21,400 nt of DNA, taken from NCBI GenBank assembly GCA_035299305.1, contig DATGWV010000229.1, positions 1 through 21,400 of the forward strand. The letters are read 5' to 3'. The notes beneath the pieces were generated by a model. The model saw only the letters and a list, made by a program, of their open reading frames with translations, was not told where the DNA came from and did no database searches. Source of the stretch: BJHL01 sp035299305 (GTDB lineage Bacteria; Planctomycetota; Phycisphaerae; Phycisphaerales; UBA1924). Both the position numbers and the translations under genes were made by a program. Below are positions 1 through 6,509 of this stretch, in pieces. Positions within the stretch are counted from its first letter, which is position 1; each line of letters opens with the position of its first letter.

Positions 1-479
1 GGGGCGCCCGCCGCCAGCCCGCGCGTGTCGTAGCCGCACTTGTCACAGCCGTGGCGTTGCAGACGCTTGATGCGTCTATTTGCATACCACGTCATCGCAC
101 CCAGCGCGACCGGTACTGGCCACAAAGGCAGCGTGAGTTCCCACGAATACAAGGACCAGCCGGGACCATTGAATGCGCTGTGGTCGACCCGCTCGGGCAT
201 CCACCGCGGCCATTGCCACGGAACATGCACAATGAGCCCCTTGTCGAGCCAAAACGGGTTTAATACCGGATGGTCAGAACGCATCATCCGCATGGTGTCA
301 TCCAAACGCATGAATCTAATGCTTGCGCCGCTCACCTCGATTGCGTCGCCCCTCGCGTCGGTCGCCCTCGCCAATACGCCGCAGAAAAGCATACACACAA
401 GTGCGCTCTGTACGCACAACACCATCGCCACATGCTTGATGCGCCGCCAGCGAGCCATGGGTTTGCGTGTCCCCGTCAT
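1..479 (-). CDS. Zinc-ribbon two-TM membrane protein, paralog 1 (3' end outside window)
   Basis: Partial gene: 159 codons are open from the ATG at 479 to the window edge, and the last zinc-ribbon half is missing. No function is known to me. Residues 1-16 are basic (ARWRRIKH). They are followed by a hydrophobic TM segment (about 17-37), a non-membrane loop of about 75 residues, a second TM (about 115-133), the basic NRRIKRLQ, and then C145-D-K-C148-G-Y-D-T-R-G, the first half of a zinc ribbon. The positive-inside rule puts both termini in the cytoplasm and the variable loop outside. The start was chosen because it aligns exactly with the starts of the next two paralogs and leaves the same 12-bp gap to the stop at 492. 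It is the most downstream gene visible in a minus-strand tandem array. Confidence 0.75.
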   Translation of the reverse strand, partial: MTGTRKPMARWRRIKHVAMVLCVQSALVCMLFCGVLARATDARGDAIEVSGASIRFMRLDDTMRMMRSDHPVLNPFWLDKGLIVHVPWQWPRWMPERVDHSAFNGPGWSLYSWELTLPLWPVPVALGAMTWYANRRIKRLQRHGCDKCGYDTRGLAAGA

Positions 480-565
480 GGAATCAGCATATCACATGGT
501 GCAAGCCGCGCCGCACTCGGGGCAACACGCGCCCGCCGCCAACCCGCGTGTGTCGTAGCCGCACT
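400..565. repeat. Junction direct repeat, copy 1
   Basis: About 166 bp spanning the start of paralog 1, the 12-bp gap and the zinc-ribbon end of paralog 2. Closely similar sequence recurs at 901-1068 and 1393-1560, and its ribbon part also recurs at 1-40. The gene middles between these blocks are not similar at DNA level. Confidence 0.8.
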
Positions 566-983
566 TCGTGCATGCGCCTTGTCGCAGGCGTTTGATGCGG
601 GTGTTCGCGAACCACGCGAGCGAACCGAATGTGAGAGGCAGCAGCCACAGCGGGATGCCGATCACGTAGCCGCCGCGTGTTGCGGGAAGGGCGGCGGGTG
701 TCCGGCTCCAAACGGGCCACAGCGCGGGCTGGCTCCACTGGCGATACATGACGTCGCCCAAGCTGAGTGAGTTGACGAGCCGCCCGGAGGTCAGCGGCGG
801 CAACGGGGCGTGCTCATATGTCACCATCCCTCGCGCGGCAAGCAACGTTCCATCTCGACCGACTTCGATCCGCGCGACGATGGCGCATAGCCCGATCCAA
901 AGCACCACGCTCTGCACGCACAACACGAGGGCCGTGTGCTTCACGCGTCGCCAGCGAGCAATGTGTTTGCATGTCCCCACCAT
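492..983 (-). CDS. Zinc-ribbon two-TM membrane protein, paralog 2
   Basis: 163 residues, function unknown. The layout is that of its neighbours: a basic N-terminus with ARWRRVKH (9-16), TM1 at about 18-38, an extracytoplasmic loop at about 40-105, TM2 at about 107-126, basic NTRIKRLR, and a C-terminal zinc ribbon with C138-x-x-C141-GYDTRG and C154-P-E-C157. Extra cysteines sit at 153 and 161. The ATG at 983 aligns with paralogs 1 and 3. The gap to paralog 3 (stop at 996) is 12 bp, so co-transcription is likely. The loop shares almost nothing with the other copies, while both ends are nearly identical to them. Such C-terminal ribbons are frequent in Phycisphaerae hypothetical proteins; zinc binding is inferred from the cysteine pattern only. 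Confidence 0.8.
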   Translation of the reverse strand: MVGTCKHIARWRRVKHTALVLCVQSVVLWIGLCAIVARIEVGRDGTLLAARGMVTYEHAPLPPLTSGRLVNSLSLGDVMYRQWSQPALWPVWSRTPAALPATRGGYVIGIPLWLLPLTFGSLAWFANTRIKRLRQGACTKCGYDTRGLAAGACCPECGAACTM

Positions 984-1068
984 GCAGTCAGCATATCACG
1001 CGGTGCAAGCCGCGCCGCACTCGGGACACGGGGCACCCGCCGCCAACCCGCGCGTGTCGTAGCCGCAT
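901..1068. repeat. Junction direct repeat, copy 2
   Basis: About 168 bp covering the 5' end of paralog 2, the 12-bp spacer (gcagtcagcata on the plus strand) and the 3' end of paralog 3. It is a near match to the blocks at 400-565 and 1393-1560. Confidence 0.8.
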
Positions 1069-1475
1069 CTGGTGCAGACATCATGCCGCAGCCGTTTGAT
1101 CTTTCGCCCCGCGTGCCACGCTAACGCACCGAACGCGACGGGCAATGGCCAGAGCGGTATCAGCAGAGTCCAACCTTGCGACGGGAACACATCCCTAGAA
1201 AAGCCAGGGAGCATGCGTGGCGAGTTCCATCCGAACCAAAAGTCGCCTACAGGGGTCCAACGAGCGGGCGTTGAACCAGCGAGTTTAAAGGGTTGGGAAA
1301 AGTACGAAACGGAGACAGCCGCTTCGGAGATCCCAACGTTTATCTTTTCGCCCAGACTCGCCGACATGCTGACGCTGCACGAGAGTGCCAGCAGCACCAC
1401 GCTCTGCACGCACAGCACCATCGCCACATGCTTGATGCGCCGCCAGCGAGCAATGTGTTTGCGTATCCCCGCCAT
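996..1475 (-). CDS. Zinc-ribbon two-TM membrane protein, paralog 3
   Basis: 159 residues, function unknown. Its N-terminus (MAGIRKHIARWRRIKH) is almost the same as that of paralog 2. TM1 is at about 17-37, the loop at about 40-103, and TM2 at about 104-121 (LIPLWPLPVAFGALAW). The basic GRKIKRLR follows, then a zinc ribbon with C134-x-x-C137 and C150-P-E-C153. The ATG at 1475 lies 12 bp after the stop of paralog 4, with the same spacer found between copies 2 and 3. The loop is rich in aromatic and polar residues and has no recognisable domain. Paralogy to its neighbours is seen directly. A role as a sensor or membrane adaptor would be guesswork. Confidence 0.8.
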   Translation of the reverse strand: MAGIRKHIARWRRIKHVAMVLCVQSVVLLALSCSVSMSASLGEKINVGISEAAVSVSYFSQPFKLAGSTPARWTPVGDFWFGWNSPRMLPGFSRDVFPSQGWTLLIPLWPLPVAFGALAWHAGRKIKRLRHDVCTRCGYDTRGLAAGAPCPECGAACTA

Positions 1476-1560
1476 GCAGTCAGCATATCACACGCTGCAA
1501 GACGCGCCGCACTCGGGACACGGGGCGCCCGCCGCCAGCCCGCGCGTGTCGTAGTGGCAT
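1393..1560. repeat. Junction direct repeat, copy 3
   Basis: About 168 bp covering the 5' end of paralog 3, the identical 12-bp spacer, and the 3' end of paralog 4. The distance from one array start to the next is 504 and then 492 bp, as expected from tandem gene duplication followed by divergence of the middles. Confidence 0.8.
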
Positions 1561-1958
1561 GTGGGGCACAGCGCGGCGGAGAGTTGGCGCACGCGGCGGT
1601 GCGCGACAAGGGCGAGCAGGCCGGTCGCCAGCGGCAGGGGCCAGAGGGGCACGTAGGTGTGGATGAAGACGGTGACCGAGGAGAACATGCCGGCTTTGGC
1701 GTTCTCGATCTCAGGCAGCAGTCGCGGCCACTCGGGGGCCCATGCCATGCTGGGGCCTGCTCCCATGACGCGGCTGTGCGGGCTGTGCTGCACGACGAGT
1801 CGTCCGGCGGTGAGGCTGATGCGCCAACCGGGTGAGAGCGCGGCCGATGGGCGCGTCAGCGTGGCCAGAAGCCAGAGGAGCGCGGTGGCGATGCACAGCG
1901 CGAGCGCGATGTGTCGCACGCGTCGCCAAAATGCTGGAGTTCGTGGTCGCCCCGCCAT
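1488..1958 (-). CDS. Zinc-ribbon two-TM membrane protein, paralog 4 (first gene of the array)
   Basis: 156 residues. It is the most diverged member: the N-terminus MAGRPRTPAFWRRVRHIALA keeps the basic pattern, TM1 is at about 17-35, TM2 at about 100-118 (PLWPLPLATGLLALVA), and the ribbon is C131-x-x-C134-H-Y-D-T-R-G with C147-P-E-C150. The reading frame stays open far upstream, to about 2618. That extension overlaps the divergent hydrolase gene and shows no protein-like pattern, so the ATG at 1958, which aligns with the paralogs, was chosen. It faces the plus-strand hydrolase across 66 bp, which should hold the promoter of the array. Function unknown. Confidence 0.75.
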   Translation of the reverse strand: MAGRPRTPAFWRRVRHIALALCIATALLWLLATLTRPSAALSPGWRISLTAGRLVVQHSPHSRVMGAGPSMAWAPEWPRLLPEIENAKAGMFSSVTVFIHTYVPLWPLPLATGLLALVAHRRVRQLSAALCPTCHYDTRGLAAGAPCPECGASCSV

Positions 1959-2024
1959 GTGCGAAGCGTACGACACGGAGCCACGCGCGGTGTCACGCGA
2001 TGAACGGGCGGGCATCTCATATGC

Positions 2025-2678
2025 ATGACTCTCGCGACACACCATCATCTGTTTCTCGCTGCGGATGGCACCAACGCAGCAGCTACCCGCGGCGCGAGAA
2101 CGCTGCTGCTGCTGCATGGCACCGGCGGCGATGAGCACAGTCTTGTCAAGCTTGGTCGCATGCTGGATCCTGCCGCGAACCTTCTCTCGGTGCGCGGCAA
2201 CGTGATGGAAGGTCCGATGCCGCGGTTCTTTCGGCGGCTGGGTGAGGGCGTGTTTGACACGCCTGACATGATCGCGCGGGCAAACGCACTGGCGGATTGG
2301 CTGGATGCCGCGCAGAAGCAGTATGCGATTGATCCCGCGTCGCTGGTCGCGGTGGGGTATAGCAATGGCGCGAACATCGCCGCGGCGATGATGTATCTGC
2401 GGCCGCAGTCGCTGCGGCATGCGGTGCTGCTGCGCGCGATGAGCGTCTTTCGCACACGCGAGTATCCTGCGCCGGATGCGGACTTGTCGCACGCACGCGT
2501 GTTGCTGGCGAGTGGTCGCAACGACCCCATCACACCCGCGCGCGATGCGCAGGGGCTGGCGTTGTCGCTCCAGGAACGCAGGGCGAACGTGACGCTGACG
2601 CTGGATGAGGGCGACCACGCGCTGACGCAGCAGGCGGTCGAGGCCGCTCGCGAATTTGTGCAGGCGACGCCCGTGTGA
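2025..2678 (+). CDS. MhqD-like alpha/beta hydrolase (phospholipase/carboxylesterase family)
   Basis: 217 residues, a normal length for the small carboxylesterase family. The oxyanion strand is followed by H31-G-T-G-G-D-E; the nucleophile elbow is G111-Y-S113-N-G, and the likely acid and base are D167 (GRNDPIT) and H198 (EGDHALT). The stretch RGNV...MPRFFRRLGEGVFD (57-78) is the signature I associate with MhqD/CatD-type hydrolases of Firmicutes, which sit in quinone/catechol-stress operons. There is no signal peptide, so it is cytoplasmic and probably cleaves small esters. No quinone-stress dioxygenase lies beside it, so the substrate is open. It is transcribed divergently from the zinc-ribbon array. 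No clear Shine-Dalgarno site precedes the ATG. Confidence 0.88.
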   Translation: MTLATHHHLFLAADGTNAAATRGARTLLLLHGTGGDEHSLVKLGRMLDPAANLLSVRGNVMEGPMPRFFRRLGEGVFDTPDMIARANALADWLDAAQKQYAIDPASLVAVGYSNGANIAAAMMYLRPQSLRHAVLLRAMSVFRTREYPAPDADLSHARVLLASGRNDPITPARDAQGLALSLQERRANVTLTLDEGDHALTQQAVEAAREFVQATPV

Positions 2679-2753
2679 TCCGGGCGTGCGAGTCGCAATT
2701 TGCGGCCAAATCGCCGGTTATCGCATGGGGTGTGCAGCCGCTGAACACGGGCC

Positions 2754-2782
2754 GTGACTCGGGCCGGGACGCCGTCTATACT
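2754..2782 (+). promoter_or_regulatory. Sigma-70-type promoter of the tRNA-Ala gene
   Basis: The -10 box TATACT (2777-2782) matches 5 of 6 consensus bases. The -35 candidate GTGACT (2754-2759) matches 4 of 6, with a 17-bp spacer. Transcription would start about 30 bp before the tRNA, giving a short leader. This was seen by eye only. Confidence 0.5.
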
Positions 2783-2822
2783 CACGACCCACGCCCGACG
2801 GCGCGGCGACAATTTGGTAGTT

Positions 2823-2895
2823 GGGGCGGTAGCTCAGCTGGTAGAGCGCGTCGTTCGCAATGACGAGGTCGAGAGTTCGATTCTCTTCCGCTCCA
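2823..2895 (+). tRNA. tRNA-Ala (anticodon CGC)
   Basis: 73 nt that fold fully: acceptor GGGGCGG (2823-2829) with CCGCTCC (2888-2894), D-arm GCTC/GAGC, anticodon stem CGTCG/TGACG around loop TTCGCAA, 5-nt variable loop, and T-arm GAGAG/CTCTT around TTCGATT. The anticodon CGC reads the alanine codon GCG. The acceptor contains the G3-U70 wobble pair that is the main identity element for alanyl-tRNA synthetase, which independently supports alanine. The 3' CCA is not encoded and must be added after transcription. A promoter lies just upstream and a strong hairpin just downstream, so this is a single-tRNA transcription unit. Confidence 0.96.
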
Positions 2896-2905
2896 CTTGA
2901 TGTCC

Positions 2906-2942
2906 AAAGCCGTAGACGATTGTCTGCGGCTTTGTTGTTTGG
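2906..2942 (+). terminator. Hairpin terminator of the tRNA-Ala gene
   Basis: Twelve-base-pair stem AAAGCCGTAGAC (2906-2917) / GTCTGCGGCTTT (2922-2933) with one T-G wobble and the tetraloop GATT, followed by a T-rich tail (2931-2941). It starts 11 nt after the tRNA end. Confidence 0.75.
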
Positions 2943-3040
2943 TGGATCAGAACATGCGGCGGGGACGCGACTGGCTGAAACGCAATCGCGGTGAAGGGGA
3001 AAAAGGGTGTGGATTCTTCGCGGATCTTCGGAGTCATTGC

Positions 3041-3496
3041 ATGTCATTGAGCGTTGCTGGTCATGGTCGTGTGTTGGCACTTGCTGGGTTGATGCTGGGC
3101 GTTGGGGTGCTGCCCGGGTGCATCATTGTCGCCGAGACGCGCGAGCCGGTGTATGTGACTGCGCCGCCTGAGGCGCAGCAGACGGCGAATTGGGCCAGCA
3201 TTCGAGCCGCTCGAGGCATTCGGCATTCGAGTGATCGTCGGGATGCGCTCGAGAACATCGCGCGGCGGAGTGATCTGACGCAAGCCGAGCAACTCGCGCT
3301 GGTGGACGCGGCGACAGGAAGCAACATGCACAGCAGCGATGCGACGAAGGTGCTCATCGCAATCGTGAACAACCAAGCGACAACTATTGACACGCGTAAC
3401 GCACTTGCGGCGAACTTGCGCCGTGCAGATTTGTTCAGCAGTGATCGCAAGGCGGTGACGGATGCACTGATCGCGACGACGCCGGCGGCGAAGTGA
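3041..3496 (+). CDS. Small predicted lipoprotein with three HSSD-type helical repeats
   Basis: 151 residues, family not recognised. The N-terminal signal is hydrophobic (RVLALAGLMLGVGVLPGC) and ends in a lipobox with lipidated C27, so it should be anchored to a membrane. After an extended segment (28-55) the mature part is alpha-helical. It repeats a motif three times at roughly 35-45 residue spacing: HSSDRRDALENI, HSSDATKVLIAI and FSSDRKAVTDAL. This pattern resembles short HEAT/Armadillo-like or DUF-type helical repeats. The frame is open from 2897, but that stretch contains the tRNA terminator; the ATG at 3041 gives a clean lipoprotein signal and was chosen. It ends convergently with the gene at 3599, with a shared hairpin between them. 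Confidence 0.72.
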   Translation: MSLSVAGHGRVLALAGLMLGVGVLPGCIIVAETREPVYVTAPPEAQQTANWASIRAARGIRHSSDRRDALENIARRSDLTQAEQLALVDAATGSNMHSSDATKVLIAIVNNQATTIDTRNALAANLRRADLFSSDRKAVTDALIATTPAAK

Positions 3497-3536
3497 TAGC
3501 GACGCCTTTTTTCGCTTCTCAAACGCAAAAAACAAC

Positions 3537-3561
3537 ACAACGCCGAGTGAATCGGCGTTGT
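3537..3561. terminator. Bidirectional hairpin terminator between convergent genes
   Basis: Perfect 10-bp stem ACAACGCCGA (3537-3546) / TCGGCGTTGT (3552-3561) with a 5-nt loop. The A-run at 3527-3532 gives a T-tract on the minus strand, so it best fits termination of the minus-strand gene ending at 3599; the plus-strand lipoprotein gene also ends before it. Confidence 0.7.
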
Positions 3562-3598
3562 ATTGCTTGCTTTGAAGAATCGCGGTTGAGGTTGTCGC

Positions 3599-4186
3599 TC
3601 AGTACGTGTTTCGCGTCCGGGCGATTTCCTCTTCGCGGGAGATCACGTTCACTTCGCCGTCGCCACGCTTGGGAGCGGAGGCTTCGGAAGTGCTCGCGAT
3701 GTCAGTCGCGCCGTTGTCTTCAAAGATCTTCTTGGCACGCTTGATCTCGTCTGAGTTGTCCGTGTGGACCGAGATGAGAATGTTGCCGTCTTTGACTTTG
3801 CCTTCGTAGCGTTTGGCTTCGAGCTCGGGAATGCCCATGCCCACCAGCGCGCCGGCGATGCCACCGACAGCCGCGCCGACGGCGATGCCGCTCAGCGATG
3901 CCATAATGGGGCCTGCCGCGATGAAGGGCCCGAGGCCCGGAATCGCAAGCAGGCCGATGCCTGCGAGCAGGCCAAGCGTGCCACCGATCACGCCGCCCGT
4001 GCTCGCGCCGACGGTTGCGCCTTCGGGCGCTTTGGTGTTCTTCTCGTGAGCGAAATCACGCGTGCTGGACTTGTCGGGGAACAACACCGAGATGTCGTTG
4101 TCCGAAAAGTTCGCCTGCTTGAGTTGTGTCACGATCGTGTTGGCGGCAGCGTGATTCGCTGCGAGGCAGAAAACTGCGGTTCCCAT
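3599..4186 (-). CDS. Glycine-rich stress-type membrane protein (GSP17M / low-temperature-induced-like)
   Basis: 195 residues. An N-terminal alpha/beta domain (2-55: a strand, then NHAAANTIVTQLKQANFSDNDISVLF) resembles the ferredoxin-like fold of general-stress-protein-17M and DUF3341-type proteins. A long Gly/Ala-rich hydrophobic block follows (57-118, repeated GG/GA pairs with two helical hairpins). The end is a second alpha/beta stretch (128-163) and an acidic/basic tail. Such proteins are common in environmental bacteria next to BON-domain and other envelope-stress genes, and are usually called stress or low-temperature-induced proteins; their biochemistry is not established. The ATG at 4186 was chosen over an upstream start at 4222 because AAGGAG lies 6 nt before it. 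The BON lipoprotein gene lies 129 bp upstream in the same direction. Confidence 0.8.
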   Translation of the reverse strand: MGTAVFCLAANHAAANTIVTQLKQANFSDNDISVLFPDKSSTRDFAHEKNTKAPEGATVGASTGGVIGGTLGLLAGIGLLAIPGLGPFIAAGPIMASLSGIAVGAAVGGIAGALVGMGIPELEAKRYEGKVKDGNILISVHTDNSDEIKRAKKIFEDNGATDIASTSEASAPKRGDGEVNVISREEEIARTRNTY

Positions 4187-4206
4187 AGGATGCTCCTTCG
4201 TTGTGT

Positions 4207-4240
4207 ATCTCGCAGCGCACAATGTGGGCCGTTGCGAGAT
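4207..4240. promoter_or_regulatory. 8-bp inverted repeat in the leader of the stress-protein gene
   Basis: ATCTCGCA (4207-4214) and TGCGAGAT (4233-4240) form a perfect inverted repeat with an 18-bp centre, 20-54 bp upstream of the start at 4186. It could be an operator or an mRNA hairpin. No function can be read from the sequence. Confidence 0.35.
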
Positions 4241-4315
4241 GTCGCCTTGAAACTCACTCGCGCGATAAACACATTGCTTCGCGGAAGTGATGTGAGATGT
4301 GGTTGCCCACGGAGA

Positions 4316-4804
4316 TCAGTTGGGTTGGATTTCCAACTGGTTGTCGACTCGAGTCACCCCAGCGACGGCTTGAGCCTTCGCCTGAATTGCATCCTTCTCC
4401 GCCTGAGTCGCGACTACGCCGCGCAGGGTCACGACGCCCGATTTGTCAGTGATGATCTTGACGTTCTGAGCGTTCACCGACATGGACTTGTCCTCCATGA
4501 TGGCTCGGCGGATTTCCGCCGTGATTTTTACGTCTGTCGCCGCCTCAGACTGATCGACCGGCGTCTTCGTGTCCGTGTTGCGATCGACTTCGTTGTTGCG
4601 CGTGTTGTCGGGCTGCGTGCTCGAGTCGCGGGTTGGGGTGGTCGTCGTCGTGCCCGTTGAAGGCGTGGTCGTCGTGGAATTGGCCGAGTTGCGGCTATCC
4701 GTGCCCGTGGAATTGGTATTCGTGCCCTGCGGATTGCGCTCACATGCGCAAAGGCCAGCGAGCAAAGCGAGTGTCGAGACAAATGCGATCGGCTTGATCT
4801 TCAT
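4316..4804 (-). CDS. BON-domain lipoprotein (OsmY-type)
   Basis: 162 residues. A lipoprotein signal peptide ends at L-C-A-C21. It is followed by a long low-complexity linker rich in Thr, Ser, Asn and Asp (22-88), then one BON domain (about 90-160: DVKITAEIRRAI...VKIITDKSGVVTLRGVV...VDNQLEI). BON domains bind phospholipid surfaces and are typical of osmotic or envelope-stress proteins such as OsmY and DolP. The linker would let the domain reach away from its lipid anchor in the periplasm. The ATG at 4804 is preceded by a GAGG Shine-Dalgarno-like site; the upstream extension to 4906 would bury the signal peptide. It lies head-to-tail with the stress-type protein gene at 3599-4186, suggesting a shared envelope-stress role. 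Confidence 0.87.
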   Translation of the reverse strand: MKIKPIAFVSTLALLAGLCACERNPQGTNTNSTGTDSRNSANSTTTTPSTGTTTTTPTRDSSTQPDNTRNNEVDRNTDTKTPVDQSEAATDVKITAEIRRAIMEDKSMSVNAQNVKIITDKSGVVTLRGVVATQAEKDAIQAKAQAVAGVTRVDNQLEIQPN

Positions 4805-5074
4805 GGCATGATCCTCGATAAAGCCACCGGTGCGAACACCACTGGCCGGGGATGCGTGTCTGCACTGGAGCTTCCGCATCACGAAAGTCGTGACCGAAGC
4901 CAGCACTTACACCATGAAGATGAATGGCCAACATGAACCGGCGATGAAACCGGGATCGATCGGTTTACACGATGCGACCGGCGTATGCCACATGTATGCG
5001 ATTTCGTGAGCAGTCTCGCGAGCACGCTGGCCGCTCGTCCGTTCGGGGCATGGGAGATTCTCGTTGCGAGAGAC
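4805..5074. other. 270-bp intergenic region upstream of the BON lipoprotein gene
   Basis: No coding frame is convincing here. It holds a 6-bp inverted repeat AAACCG (4947-4952) / CGGTTT (4961-4966) and a short hairpin TCTCG-TTG-CGAGA (5059-5071) just after the stop of the CBS-protein gene at 5075, the latter lacking a T-tract. The promoter of the BON gene is expected here but no consensus was found. Confidence 0.4.
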
Positions 5075-6451
5075 TTACTTGCCTGCGTCGGCCTTCACTG
5101 TCTCGCGCGATGATGTGGCTTGCTCGAACGCGACGCGCACGCGGGTGACGCGTGTTGGCTCCGCCGCAAGCACCTGCACGTGGCCGCCCAGCAGGCCTGA
5201 GTCGGGATCGGCATCGAGCGGGAAGCTCTCGCCAGCCGTTGGAATGCGGCCCAGCGTGACGGTGACGAATCCGCCCACGGTTTCGTAATCTTCGCTGGTG
5301 GGCAGGTGTCCGCCCAGACGCTTGAGCTCGATGTTGACGTCTTCGATGCGGGCTGCAGCGTCGATCTCAGCGGTGCGCGAGGTTTCGTCGATGGTGACGT
5401 CGCTGCTGGACTCTTCGGGCTGCTCGTATTCGTCTTGAATATCGCCGAACACTTCTTCGACGATGTCTTCAAAGGTCACAAGCCCCGCCGTGCCGCCATA
5501 TTCGTCGGCGACCATGGCGATGTGCACACGCTTGTTGAGCAGTTCGGGCAGCAGTTCGCGCACAGTCTTGGTTTCGGGCACGAAGTACGCGGGGCGAAGC
5601 AGAGCGCGAAGGTCAAACAGGCGACCGGTGCGGCTGCCACCGCCGCCATCGCCCGCGAGCCACTTCATCAGGTCCTTCACATAGAAGATGCCGACGATGT
5701 GGTCCATGTCGCCTTCGTACACGGGAATGCGCGAATGGCCAATCGTGCGAATGCTCGCAGTAACTTTGCTCAGATCGTTGCTGAGCGGCATCGCCTCAAT
5801 CTGCGTGCGCGGCGTCATGACCTGGGCCACCGTGCGGTCGCGGAATTTCACGACAGCTTCGATCATGTCGCGTTCGACGTCATCAAATTTGCCCTCTTCC
5901 TGGGCCTCTTCGACGACGCTCAGCAGTTCTTGCTCGATGGCTTTGCTCGTGCTTTCCGCGGTGGAGCCCGCCAAGCGACGCACGACTTCGTCAACAAGTC
6001 GCATGAGAGGCCGGAACGGCGCAGCGAGCCAGTAGCCCAGTCGCAGCAGAGCCGAGCAGCGATACACAAGGTTTTCGCCCGCGTGTTTGGCCACGCTTGC
6101 GGGAATGACCGTGCCGAAGACCCACAGCAGCAAGGCTGAGATGGCAACGCCAATGGAAGTTTCGGGCCAATCGATCTGCTCGACATCGCGCAACTTCGCG
6201 ATCCACAGGACCATCGCGATGACCACGAGCAGATTGCAAACCACGCGCGGCAGGGCGATGCTGGCGGCGTGGCCATCCACGTCATCGATGATCTTGTTCA
6301 CCCGGGCAGTCGCGCCGGGCTTCTTGCGGATCGTCGCGATTTCTTCGAGCAGCGGTTTGCGAAGATCGCGCAACGCCTGGGCCAGACACGACAGCACGCA
6401 GCCTAAGACAAGGCCGGTGACGGCGAGCAGGAGCCAGAGTTCGGAGCGCAT
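5075..6451 (-). CDS. CNNM/CorC-family protein with DUF21, CBS pair and transporter-associated domain
   Basis: 458 residues. There is an N-terminal DUF21/CNNM transmembrane domain (about 1-160; hydrophobic stretches near 5-25, 64-86, 98-120 and 130-150). A helical linker (165-205) leads to two CBS motifs (about 207-265, opening with VMTPRTQIEAM, and about 282-342, with MVADEYGGTAGLVTFEDIVEEVFGDI). A CorC_HlyC C-terminal domain follows (about 360-445). The family includes CorC/YbeX and magnesium-efflux CNNM proteins; the old haemolysin label is misleading. The ATG at 6451 was chosen because upstream residues read in this frame overlap ybeY and are not membrane-like. It lies 58 bp downstream of ybeY, the conserved ybeY-corC pairing, so it is probably co-transcribed. 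Transport of Mg2+ is a family-based inference. Confidence 0.9.
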   Translation of the reverse strand: MRSELWLLLAVTGLVLGCVLSCLAQALRDLRKPLLEEIATIRKKPGATARVNKIIDDVDGHAASIALPRVVCNLLVVIAMVLWIAKLRDVEQIDWPETSIGVAISALLLWVFGTVIPASVAKHAGENLVYRCSALLRLGYWLAAPFRPLMRLVDEVVRRLAGSTAESTSKAIEQELLSVVEEAQEEGKFDDVERDMIEAVVKFRDRTVAQVMTPRTQIEAMPLSNDLSKVTASIRTIGHSRIPVYEGDMDHIVGIFYVKDLMKWLAGDGGGGSRTGRLFDLRALLRPAYFVPETKTVRELLPELLNKRVHIAMVADEYGGTAGLVTFEDIVEEVFGDIQDEYEQPEESSSDVTIDETSRTAEIDAAARIEDVNIELKRLGGHLPTSEDYETVGGFVTVTLGRIPTAGESFPLDADPDSGLLGGHVQVLAAEPTRVTRVRVAFEQATSSRETVKADAGK

Positions 6452-6509
6452 AGAAGAGACACCGGAGTACCGAACAGACGAAGTGCCGAAGGTGAGGCCG
6501 GCGGCGACT

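Noticed and set aside
1959..2618. Long N-terminal extension of zinc-ribbon paralog 4
   Set aside because: It lies antisense to the MhqD-like hydrolase, is Arg/His/Gln-rich with no fold-like pattern, and the aligned paralogs start at the ATG corresponding to 1958.
2897..3040. Upstream extension of the small lipoprotein
   Set aside because: It contains the tRNA terminator hairpin and would place the lipobox in the middle of the protein.
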